A stretch of DNA of 64,000 nucleotides, taken from Pohlia nutans (taxonomy: Eukaryota; Streptophyta; Bryopsida; Bryales; Mniaceae). The position numbers were made by a program, and so were the translations under genes. The notes beneath the pieces are model-generated. The model saw nothing but the letters and a program-made list of their open reading frames with translations. It did not search any database and was not told the origin of the DNA. Of this stretch, positions 11,604 to 22,915 are shown in pieces. The stretch lies in contig CM040092.1 in assembly GCA_022496805.1 (NCBI GenBank), positions 17,688,113 through 17,752,112 of the forward strand. The letters are read 5' to 3'. Within the stretch, counting starts at the first letter, position 1, and the number at the start of each line of letters is the position of its first letter.

Positions 11604-13128
11604 ACTCTAAACAACGTGACGTATATGTATTTTTTTATTTACTTTTGCATATCATAACATTCATTAGCATGGATTGTCTCCGCCTTGGCTCTACAATAGA
11701 TAGTATGGAATATTCCACGACCAACTATACTAATCTTCATCAGTAGCTAAGTGGACGGGTGGAGGCTCAAAGTAATGAACAAAGTGTATGAAGGAAAGGC
11801 AATGGGCATGAAAGCTAGCTACTGAATGTTATAATAAGTAGGTGATTGCTACTATATTTCACTATTAACATCAACATATTTGAATACACCCTAGAGAGTA
11901 TTTGAGTTTACAGCATAGATCATATATATTTGAGTACATCATCATGTTTTAGTACTTGAGAGATTGTACAAACAAATATATGGTAACCACACATATGTAT
12001 AGAGTCCAAGGGACCATTAGGGTTGATCCGCTCCATGCGACATTATGAGGGTGAGGCCCAATTCATACGAACATAACTAGCATCATTTCAATTTCTGTAC
12101 AAAATAGAAGCACCCAATTCCAACAATGTATCCAATTCCAACAGAATCAAGGCACGGTAGTCATTCTAGAATGTAAATCTAGGTAGACCATAGATAGTTT
12201 ATCATTTTGGTCAACATACAATAAGGGCTCTATGACGTGCTTAAATTTGCGTTATAAAATGATTGCATGGTTTAAATATTATCGGAATTGGGTACACTTT
12301 TGGAACTGGGTGCTCCTACTTTAGTAATATTGTCAAGAAATTTTAGAAAACAAAAAGTTAATAAAGCTCTTCAAATTTTAGACTTTCAATCAAGGTTCCT
12401 TAAAAACTTTGCGTTCTCTTTAAGTCCCTATATTAATTCTTCTTTTGCCATGTCAAACCTTGGCCAAAAAATTGAGTCTATCATTTAATCAATAAACTTT
12501 AAATTACAATGTATTGGAAAAAAAAGGATCAAAACCAAATATTTTGAATACAAAAGTAGTAAACCATGAAGAGTTTCAAAAGTTGAGAAAAAAAGACTAG
12601 GACAAAAACTCAAGATATGTATTTCTTTAGTTGACTATGTACTTAGATTTGGTATTTTGACCCTTTCTAGAAAACACTCAATAATTTATAAATGCTTGTT
12701 GCTTGAGGTCACAACATCATTATCATCTTGACATGTTGCTATTCGCCAATTGAAATACACTCTTAATAAAAAAAATTGTAAAAATTGATATTATTTTTAT
12801 TTTTATTTTTTAAATACAAAATTTTAAAAAACTTGAAGGATATTTGTTCAATTGAGAAGTGTTTGGAGATTTTTTTATAGAATCAAAGGCGTAGGAAATT
12901 ATTGACCATTGTGAAAATCCATGGGTTGCAATTTACAATCTATACTAAATTTTCTTTTATAGTTTTCAAAATATGAGCCATATTAGTAACCATGACAAGA
13001 GACAACTAAAATCCATGTTTAACAACAATAGAAAAATTGAGTTCAATTTTTTAAGATAAAGATAATGGTGTATAGAGCCTTCTATATACGGTAGTACTCA
13101 ATCTAGTAATTTCAAAAAAAAAATAGTA
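11604..13128. other. Intergenic, no gene seen
   Basis: This is AT-rich sequence with long A and T runs. There are no convincing exons, RNA genes or paired element ends. Confidence 0.4.
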
Positions 13129-14117
13129 CAGTGGGGTGACACCGAAATTGTCACCTTGTGCAATTTCAGGGATAGTGCCCACACTGCTGCCAACTTTGAC
13201 ACCCTCCCGAACGCTGAAAATTTGTTATTTATACATGAAATTTTAGACACAAAATCATTGTTATGTTGACAACATGTGTACCAAATTCCAAAGCTAGAAG
13301 ATTGATACAAAAAAAGATATTCAAGATTTACTAACAAGGGGTAGGTGTAAGAAATGTTTCACAGCTGCCAACTTTGACACCCTCCCAAGGATTGAAGAAT
13401 TTTTTTTTCACATAGAAATTTTGGAGTAGGAACATCTTTATGTTGTTTACACATGTGAAAAAATCCAAGTGCAAAAGACCCACAGAAAAAATGATATTCC
13501 AAATCTACCAACAGGTGTAGTTGTGAGAAACAAAGAGGAAAATTGTCTCACAACTTTGACTGCCTCTTTGGGGTTGGGAATTTGTTATTTTAAAATGGAA
13601 TTTTTGGCACAAAATTACTTTTTAGTTGATAACACGTGCAAAAACTTTCATGTTGAAATAAAAAATACTCAACTCTAGGGAGGCTGTCAAAGTTGTGAGA
13701 CGATTTTCCTCTTTGTTTCTTACAACTACACCTGTTGGTAGATTTGGAATATCATTTTTTTTGTGGGTCTTTTGGACTTGAATTTTTTCACATGTGTAAA
13801 CAACATAAAGATGTTCCTACTCCAAAAATTCCATGTGAAAAAAAAATTCTTCAATCCTTAGGAGGGTGTCAAAGTTGGCAGCTGTGAAACATTTCTTACA
13901 CCTACCCCTTGTTAGTAAATCTTGAATATCTTTTTTTGTATCAATCTTCTGGCCTTGAAATTTAGTACACATGTTTTCAACATAACAATGATTTTGTGTC
14001 TAAAATTTCATGTATAAATAACAATTTTTCAGCGCTCGGGAGGGTGTCAAAGTTGGCAGCAGTGTGGGCACTATCCCTGAAATTGCACAAGGTGACAATT
14101 TCGGTGTCACCCCACTG
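13129..14117. mobile_element. Second foldback element, ~440-bp arms, CAGT...ACTG ends in TA
   Basis: Positions 13129-13568 and 13678-14117 are inverted copies (paired coordinates sum to 27246) around a 109-bp centre. The ends are CAGTGGGGTGACACC and its complement, flanked by TA at 13127-13128 and 14118-14119. Within each arm a ~180-bp unit recurs, marked by CCAACTTTGACACCCTCC near 13190 and 13366, with a diverged third at 13549. The arms are therefore internally tandem as well as inverted. There is no transposase. Confidence 0.85.
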
Positions 14118-14119
14118 TA

Positions 14120-15371
14120 CTTTACACTTTCTTTCTTTACTCACTCATTTGTGAAAACCCTCATAGAAATTAATCTAATTTAAATTCAAAAACAAGAAGA
14201 GCTTCCAATCCTTGTGATGAGCTCAAATGTGGTACAAAAATCCTTAAATCCTAGTACAATTGTTGCACTACGACTGCCTTGTACAAAATTTAAAAATTGC
14301 CTTGCGATGAATCCCCCAATGGGGTTTAAAACTTTAAAATAACTTTTAAGGTAACTATGTGCACGGTTCATAATTGTCATCAATAGCAACTCAACATAGA
14401 CACACTACTACAATTAGGCAAGAATTATTCTTATTGAGGTTTATCGGTAAGTGAAAGGGGATCATTTCAATGCACGTTAGTATGTATTATTTGAACTCCG
14501 AATGATAAATTATGAATTTTCAAAGTGTTGTTTACAGGTGTATCCAAAATCAATTTTAGGTTTTCATGTTTTAATTGTGTACCTCTTGTGTGATTCATAC
14601 TCTAATTTTAGTGTTGTTTTTGGGTTCAAATGTAGGATTCACATTTTGTATCATAGACGAATATTGGTTGTAAGAAGTTGCATATAAATGTGATAAAAAG
14701 GAATTTGACAAGTGTGATAAGGATTCCTAATCCTACAATACTAATACTTATCGCAGGTAGGATACTTCTGTATACATGTGCATTAACCATGTATTTATTT
14801 GGGGGTTATGGATATAAAAGAATATTCCACACTTCTCTAAAATATCCATGGTATATACTTCAAAGTATTCTATTAAATTAAAAAATTCACCCTATATTAT
14901 TTGTAATAAAACTTTTGACATTATGAGGCCCTATTTTATTACTAGAAGATTTGAAATTTTATCTAAAATGAATAAAATATACCCCAATTTTTTAACTCAT
15001 GTCGTTTTGAAAATTTTGTGAGTGCCTCCATGGGATACTTCTTCAATGTCACGTTTACATGCAACACTATTGGTTCATTGTTACAATGTTAGAAAACTAC
15101 ATATAAATTAGATAGTGATCGAGACGCAAATGTTGAAACATGCTGCAATGCATAGTAGTGTGAGGCCGGAAGGATCAGACATTTTTGAAAGAAACATTGA
15201 TGCACTTTTATAGATTCTCATGCTAGAAGATGTAGCTTTGGTGTAGAGTGTGATTTTTCATGAGCTTAGTTACTATAGTGTATAGCAAATCATACAAATG
15301 GTAGAAATGTGTAAGAACTATCATTGAAAATGCATACGAGGTGTAGGCCAAAGGTGTGAGATTGGGATTAA
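14120..15371. other. Intergenic, no gene seen
   Basis: This is AT-rich non-coding sequence with only short unrecognised open frames. Confidence 0.4.
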
Positions 15372-15601
15372 CCCCTAAAGGACCAAGGATTCATGGTTTT
15401 AAAATGACAAATTTAAATGATCATATTGTGAAAAATATAATTCAGCTTGGACCAAATTTTATATCTCCGGAATCAGTGAAGAACATTGCATGTTTTGTCA
15501 AAAAAGCAAATAAATTTGATCAAAAGGAAGTCTACATAAAACCTACTCAAAACTGCAAAAAAAACATGAAGCCCCCTAGGGGCCTTATGGTCCTTTAGGG
15601 G
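15372..15601 (+). mobile_element. TTAA-flanked piggyBac-like MITE (230-bp subfamily)
   Basis: CCCCTAAAGGACCAAGG at the left and GGTCCTTTAGGGG at the right are flanked by TTAA at 15368-15371 and 15602-15605. The subfamily signature GATTCATGGTTTTAAAATGA follows the left end. The same signature recurs at 16047 (reversed), 39068, 42880 and 56860. Confidence 0.9.
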
Positions 15602-15817
15602 TTAAGAAAAATCTAAACTCAATTTCCTTGGGTTGGTTCAAAGTTTTGGCACCAAATTTGTGCCACACAAACCACCACAAAATATGAGAAGTTTGGGTCA
15701 ACCCTATTGTAAAGCCCTTTTAGCTTGATTTGCCAATTTCAAACGATCATATTAGATGAAATTTATGAAACTTGGATTGGACGAACAACCGAGGCTTAAT
15801 TAAAAAATAGGCCTTAA

Positions 15818-16047
15818 CCCTTAAAAGACCAAGAAGTCCAAATTGGACCTCATATTTTTTTAGCAGTTTTGAGTAGGTTCTATGTGAACTTCCTTTTGTT
15901 CAAATTTGTTTGTTTCTTGACCATCATATACATTAATCTTCACTGATTTCAGTGATACAAAATTTACTCTCATCTAAATTACATATTTCACAATATGATT
16001 AATTGAATTTGTCATTTTAAAACCATGAATCCTTGGTCCTTTTTGGG
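15818..16047 (-). mobile_element. TTAA-flanked piggyBac-like MITE (230-bp subfamily), inverted copy
   Basis: It has the same length as 15372-15601 in the opposite direction. The ends are CCCTTAAAAGACCAAG and CCTTGGTCCTTTTTGGG, with TTAA at 15814-15817 and 16048-16051. The two copies lie only 216 bp apart as an inverted pair. Confidence 0.9.
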
Positions 16048-16230
16048 TTAAGTAATCATGTGCATTTTGACCACCCAGACTCCCTGTGATATTAAAGAGG
16101 TCGATCTATTTCAATTTATCAAAAGGCAGTGAAAGACATCCATTCCGACCGAGTATCACTCCATCGCTGCTGCAGCATCACTAGCTTGACTTATTGAGTG
16201 TTGCCCTGTGTGTCCAATCGAGCTCTACCT

Positions 16231-16915
16231 TAAAACGTCAAAGTCGACCGAATTGCTGTGAATTTCATGTCCTTTGATCCATACAGCAAAGGAGATCATG
16301 GATAATTACTTGCGAGCTTCATTTCCAATTCTCAGAACGTCAAGATCGACCGGGAATTGAATATGCGACTTTCTCTTAATTTGGTTTGCTCATTGCTGCA
16401 ATCGATTATTCGTGACCTACCGAATAAATACTCGAAAGTAGATAAATACTAGTTTCCTGCGGAAAGATGGCGTGAACCGGCTCTTTGTGATTCTTCAGGG
16501 TTTGTCGTGGAGTGCCTTTTGTTTATTGTATAAACGTGTTTCGGTTCTGGTAAACATTTCACTTCGTGACGTCGTGGAAATTTTCTTGGCAAAGTGCAGG
16601 GCTGAGTTAGTGAGCGCAGTCAATCCAATTCTCGGGAACGTCAATACTGGCCGGGAATCTGTGACTTTCTCTTATTTTTCTCAATGCTGCAATTAAAGGG
16701 AAGATGATAATTAGTTATATGATTTGCGACAATTCGAGAAAATACTAATTTTCTGCGGAGAGATGGCGTGACCGGCTCTTAATTTGTGATTCTTAATTCA
16801 GGGTAGATAATGTCAATTGGATACAATTATGATGCTATTCTGGTGAACATTTCACTTCCTGATGTTGTGGAAAATTTTCTTGGTAAATAGCAGGGCTGCG
16901 TTAGTGCGAGCGCCG
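16231..16915 (+). repeat. ~297-bp tandem duplication upstream of the B3 gene
   Basis: Landmarks recur about 297 bp apart: AACGTCAAGATCGACCGGGA (16336) and AACGTCAATACTGGCCGGGA (~16635); AGATGGCGTGAACCGGCTCT and AGATGGCGTGACCGGCTCTT; and CATTTCACTTC(G/C)TGA(C/T)GT(C/T)GTGG. A shorter third trace starts at 16231. It occupies the promoter or 5' UTR and ends about 15 bp before the ATG. Confidence 0.8.
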
Positions 16916-16928
16916 TCTAAGAAGGACA

Positions 16929-18316
16929 ATGTCGAAGTGCGAGGCTACTTGGAGTGATTTTAAAAGAGATGTGGCGTTGACGAAGACAGGTAAGATGTCT
17001 GCCGTCTATGGCAGTTCAACTCTTCTTCAGCATGATCTGCCACGGTACTTGAATCAATCTGAATCCAGCCGGCGGAAGAGAGGCCGTCCATCATCCGGGC
17101 TGCAGAAGAGAAGCCCGTCATCCAAGCGGCGGAAGCGAAGTCATAGCATATGCAACGAAGAAGGTGCAAGCTGTGAGCCTCCGGGAAGCTTTACGAAAGT
17201 CTTGCTGTCCAAGACTGCAATTTATACCGAAAAATGCTGCAGACTGGTTAAGTTGAAACCGCTTCAATTCTTGTTTTTGTAATTACGAGTTTCTCCCGAA
17301 ATTTTATTTGTCTGACTCAGATCTATCGTCCGCAGTTGTGAGTTGAGGAGATCTTCATAGTTTTCCTGAATAAGAACGGTAAAAATGTGCACCTTCTTGA
17401 AATGTGCCTCTACTTAAAAAATATGTGCTAAGTCGTCTTGAAAAGTTAGTCTGTGACGAGCTATTCTGAGAGCCCGGAAGTGCTTACGGTTTATTTTTGT
17501 CATGAGCAGATTCTACCGGCAGGATTTTTAAAGAATCACAATGTGGAGAGTAGTGTGACTATGACGGATTCGACGGGGCTCAAGCTGTGGCACATGCGTT
17601 TCCAGCCCTGGAGTTTTTTCAGAGTGCAACGGAGGATGTATATTATCAGCAATGGATGGCGGGAATTTTCGTATGATCACAGCCTGAAGGTCAATGACAG
17701 ACTTGTGTTCACTCTGGTGTCCTCCTCGCATTTCATTGTGGAATTTGCAACTTCCAAAGGTTCGACTCATGCAATGTTTCCAACAACAGACGGGAAGCAC
17801 TATCCTTGGATCATCAACTATTCTAGGTTAGATTGCCTGGCTTCGGCAAATTACAACGTTGACTCCGCAAAGGATCAGCTCCAAGCGAAGAAAGTGAAAC
17901 ACATTCGACAGAAGGCTCAAGCTGTGAAAGAGAGGCCGATCCGGAAGAAAGCTCAAGTTGTGATAGAGGAGCCTATCCGGAAGAAGGCTCAAGCTGTGAA
18001 AGAGAGACTAATCTGGAAGAAGGCTCAAGCTGTGAAAGAGAAGCCGATCCGCAAGAAGACTCAGGTTGTCAAAGAGAGAGAGATCCAACAGAAGGTGGTG
18101 TCGGTTATCTTACCGCAAAATCAGAAGCCGCGGAGAGAGATGTTCTGCCGGTGCAACACAGTCAAGGTTGGGAATGGAATGAACATCACGACCGACGCAA
18201 GGAAAGAGTATGTGTTCCCCGAGTTCACATATTTAGAGTGCAAGAATCCAGATGGATCGCCATACTTGCAAATTCTAGACAGTGACAGTGAGATTTCCGG
18301 TGTCAATGAAGACTGA
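16929..18316 (+). CDS. B3-domain DNA-binding protein with AT-hook-like N-terminus and 12-residue repeats
   Basis: Two exons, 16929-17246 and 17450-18316, join in phase 0 (donor CTG|GTTAAG, acceptor GTTAG|TCTGTG) to give 394 aa. Residues 48-70 are strongly basic, with KRGRP (50-54) resembling an AT-hook core followed by a KRRKR nuclear signal. Residues ~117-208 form a plant B3 DNA-binding domain of the REM/VRN1-like kind: LPAGFLKNH, the GLKLW strand, ISNGWREF and the LKVNDRLVF turn. Residues 258-317 are five tandem 12-residue units (I-R-K-K-A-Q-A-V-K-E-R-P), encoded by exact 36-bp repeats at 17903-18082, with a sixth partial unit. The C-terminus is acidic. It is likely a nuclear transcription factor or chromatin protein with unknown target. 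Exon 1 assignment is less certain than exon 2. Confidence 0.75.
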
Positions 18317-21300
18317 GTACCTAACCAATTCCTACTTTCTAAATGCCGATCGAGTATGGCTTCGAGAAGCTACGGACATTGACATGGCGATTGTTCTCGT
18401 CTTTGGAACCATAGTTTTCTTTGTTCCCCTTTAGAACTCCCATTCTTTTCAGGAGAGTTCCTCCGTTTTGTTAGAAAAGAGGCAGTTACGGTATGCAGCC
18501 AAGAATACTTCTCTTTGTGAATAGGTCATCTTTAGATCGGGTGTATGAACTATTTTCTTTTGTAAATAAGCTTCGATCACGTTAATTACTCTCCTTATGT
18601 GCAGGTCATTTAGATGCGTTCAGAGCACATCGTGGCTCACGCCATGAACGCACATAAGGCTCTGAAGTCTTCAATGACAGTGCCTCCGCTTGTGAAAATC
18701 TAACCTAATCTGCTCTCACTTGATTGAATCAGACGTGCATCAAAACCTAACGAAACGAAGGAATCAGTGCTTCGCTAAGCGGATGCAGCAGGACGGGTAC
18801 AAAAAGAATCGGCTCATCAGAACATGTAATTTCATGTGCGGTTCAGAAGTTACAGTATAAGAGCAGGTCAAACCCCCCTTTCCATGCAAGATTGATTTTA
18901 TTGCCCTTCTCACTGAATAATGAATAGTGAAAATGCTTTGTGCGAATTTGAGCCAAGTGGCTACAAAAACTAATTTGATGCTTATTTTTACTCATATTTG
19001 AGGGAATTAGCCACTACTTTTTAACCAAATGGCTTCTCCCAATATGGTGAAATTAGTCAATTTTACACTATATAGAGTAATTTGCTACAAATGCATTAAG
19101 GAATCTAGAATATTTTGTCAAAATTGGCTATGAAATTTGCTAAAGAGGCTGAAATTCCTCACCTTCACTGCCTCTAAGGTACTGCCTCCAACCTATTACC
19201 ACCATGTTTCCAATTCCGCTTCATGTACCATTGGTACACATTTTTGATTTGGAACGTACACCACATAACATTCAGTAGCAAAGTTGGGTTCTACCTTGGG
19301 CTCCCATCGAATCTCAAGCATATTCTACATTTTTAAACAACGTAAATCAGTAACTACCCATGTTTACAAGGAGTTGCAAGTATTGGGAACCTACAATTGT
19401 AAGTGAATAGCACATGTGTTCATTCTCTCATTTGCAGGCATGAGAGTAATGAATCTAGGTCCTTCTATTGGTGTATCAAATGTTGATGTATCATATCTTT
19501 GCCATGTGCCCACTCTCTCATTCCCTCCCCATCTCCTATTCATCCACTCTGCTTATCTTGTTGAATGAAGCTAAAAGGCATACCCAACACATGTTATGCA
19601 TCCATGACACCACCACACAGAATTGAAAACATGGTGGTAATACAGTAGGTTGGTGTACCTTACTCTTACAAATTGATCAATTGAAATTGGCACTTGATCA
19701 ATTGAACCTCCAACAACTGGGTGCAACCTCACTTCAAACCTGTAATTTCCATCACATGTTCAATTCAAAGGTCAAATTATTGCCTTTACGCAACGAGATG
19801 CTAAACTAATATAATCGTTGAATTAGTTCTTGAGATGGACCAAATGAAAATTTATGACCAATGAAAATTTTACAACTAAAGGTAGGATATTAACCCTTTG
19901 AGGTCCAGACCCTACATCAATTTCAAAGATGTGTTATAAAATGTTTGATGAATCACAAAAATGGAATTGATATGCAAAGAAAAGTTGTAAATCTCAATGT
20001 GTAAATCACATCTGTACAGTTGAATTTATCATTTTTTTTTATTAATATTTTTTAATTAAAATTTCAAGATTTTCTTTTGAAATTCAATTATAAATCTCAA
20101 ATTAACAATTTTTTATTAAAAATTGTTGAAATGAATTTGGAATAATGTGCACTATGAGATGGTATATTGATGTCCATTATTTGATTCTTCTTATTTTGGA
20201 AAATCATTTTTAAGATCTCACTTTTTGAACTAAGAATGAAACTTGACATAAACCACTTTTGTTAGTTTTAACAAAATCACAAAATCTTATTTTGAAAATC
20301 CATACTGTACAAATGGTAGTCAACTAGCACAAGAACCAAGAGAACTTTGGATGGATGAGAAACATCAAAATATATATGGTGAATGGACACATGAAAAAAA
20401 ATCTTAAAAAACATATGGGGTTTAAAACGAAAGGTTTAGGACATGACCGAGCAACAAGAGGCCATGATCAAATGATTTCAAATGATAGGGACCATAGTTG
20501 ATATCTCTTGAAACTCCCTGAAAATGATAATTCTCTTTTTAGACATGTGACTGAAGATGATGCGAGCTGACATTTAAATATTTTTCTCTATGCAACTACT
20601 TATTTTCCATTTTTGTTGACACAGAAACCATCATCAAACCGACACAAGTGCTTACTGTATATTATAAACAGTTTATACTCTTGACGCAAACCCAGCAATA
20701 TATTCTTCACGCCACCAGACCGGTTTTTGGCACAAATTGAAAGAATCAATTGCAGAGAGACTAGACCGGCTTTTGCCTGGCCTCTTTTGGTGCAAAGCCA
20801 ATGATAGTTCAGCAGGCCAACTGTACCATAATTTCATCATCTCTCGACAGAGATTGTTCTCAAGGTACTGCTAACTTATGTTCTCAAAACTGAAATTACA
20901 GCATCAATCAGATGGGTGAGATTCTCTTGTTCTCGAAAGCATGTTCATCTCCAATTTTCAAGTGTACAAGAAGCTGGACATCACCTTAAACCCTAATTTT
21001 CTCTTCGTACAATTTTTTTTTAGGACAACAGCCACAGATGGGAATGCTCTCATTGTATTAATAGGGGTGTCAGAGTGCGAGCTTCTGAGGTGAGATTTCA
21101 ATTTTACTTTCCAAATCTGGTCCAACGTGATTTTGAAACCAACAATAGAGTTATCTGCAAAGTCTGTAAAAGAGGGGTGACTAGACCAAAGTTTGTGAAA
21201 ACTATGGTTGAGAACCCAATAAAAGTAGACATGTCAGTTGCTTTAAAAAACTGGAGGTGTGAAGTTTCAAGGCTCCAATTGTGAAATTTGAATCTTGTTT

Positions 21301-22915
21301 CCAAATCGCCTCTTCTTTCAGGACAAAGGTTGCGAACTCCAATGCCCCCTACTCAATTTTTTTTTTATGTTGGTAGAGCAACACATACCTTAGAATGTAG
21401 TTAGGTAGGGAAAAAATGGATAGAATCAAGACTTTTTTTTTTCTGACTTCTTGGAGCCAGACTCCAATGTCGTGGCACAGTCATAGTGGTCTAAATCTGG
21501 AGGGACCACCTTCCATTGAATGCATGGACCACTGCCACAGTGCAAAAAAAAGCCCTGGATAGAACCATCCATAAAATTATCTATTACAAGGCACTTTCAT
21601 CCAAGTACTGACGATTTTAGAATGTTTTTTGAGAGGACTTTCGTGATTTAATCCACTTTTTCGACCATTTTTTTTAGTGTAAAAGTAGCCACTCCCAAAA
21701 TCAGGTAAGATTCTGACGAATTTTGATGTCCTAATGGCCTGTATGACGAGGTATCCATCTTCATACACTCAATTTCCAGGGCCAGATTTTGAAAAGTACA
21801 GATGTAGACGACGTTCATCACACGTTTTCAGAGCACTGCGACGCTCAAATATTGTTTTTCACCTGTTTCTTTTGTTGTGCTGTTCATGATCCAATGATGA
21901 TGAATCTCACAGCAAGCAGCTTCGGAAGCGACTGACGACGGGTTGCCATACGTCACGAGAGCATCGTACGTACAGACACGGAAAAACACGCAAGCAGGCA
22001 CAGCGGCAAGTGGAACAGTAAGAGATGCACAGAGCAACTAAGTTCAATGATGGAGGAGCTCCCATCCAGCAGCTGTGTAAGTTAACTGGGTTTTGGCAAC
22101 TTGGCTTTTGGACAAGTGCCTTGGCAGCAAAAAGCGAGAAATCGCTTTAAGACTTACAGGAGTTGCAGGTGGGACGACGCTGTGACCACCTGTTGCCAGC
22201 CCGGAGGACCCCAGCATGCTCGTGACACATGTCTGACATGGCTTCTCTGGAGAATATCCGGCCGTGGGGTCACTCAGCCCTTATCTAATTGAAGCGCCGG
22301 TAGGATATCATGTTGAAGTTGCATGCAGATCTGTGTTGCATGGCAGGGTTTTTCGAAATTTCTTTACTCAAAAATCGAAGAAAATTCTGCTCAACCGCCG
22401 AGGTAATGCCATCAGTGAAGAGTCTATGAATTATTATTAGGAAATGGCTCTTTGAGAATTACGTGTGCGCATTGGTGTACGGTTAGAGTGCATGACGTTG
22501 ATGGGCCTATTCAACCTTGCGAACCAATGCGAGAGGAACTTTTGAAGCATTCCTATTGAGGACGAGGTTTGGTTCTTTACTTCATGGGCATGCTGTAGCA
22601 ATCCGACATTGATGCTCGTAGCTTGGCGTCCCAGACGGAGTTGAGGCCACTGTTTGTAGATTACGCTTTGGAGTTCCGAGAGAATCTTGGTTTTATTCTT
22701 ATTGAAAATCTATTCGTCGACCTTTTACTGTGAGGATAGCCATAGGAAGGTTGATTTCGGGCGATTTCTTAGTAATGGTAGTGAGCGATTCGAGGAGGTT
22801 CTTGGTTGCCAGTCTTGAGTCTTTCTGCTTCAAGATTTGATGATTGCTGGAGAAGGGAGGGGCTACCAAGGTTGAGAAAGATTGGCAGTGTGAATTGAAA
22901 CCCCAACTGGGCACC
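18317..22915. other. Intergenic between the B3 gene and LLP copy 1
   Basis: This is a 4.6-kb stretch without a supported gene. At 19894 a TTAA-preceded left end (CCCTTTGAGGTCC) begins a diverged element of the 565-bp TTAA subfamily. Its right end is not identifiable. About 40 bp near 21690-21730 (TAAGATTCTGACGAATTTGA-type text) recur near 28562. The GC content rises from ~21900 toward the LLP promoter. Confidence 0.4.

Noticed and set aside
16472..16696. 74-codon open frame before the B3 gene
   Set aside because: It lies within the 297-bp duplicated leader and is not conserved in the second copy.
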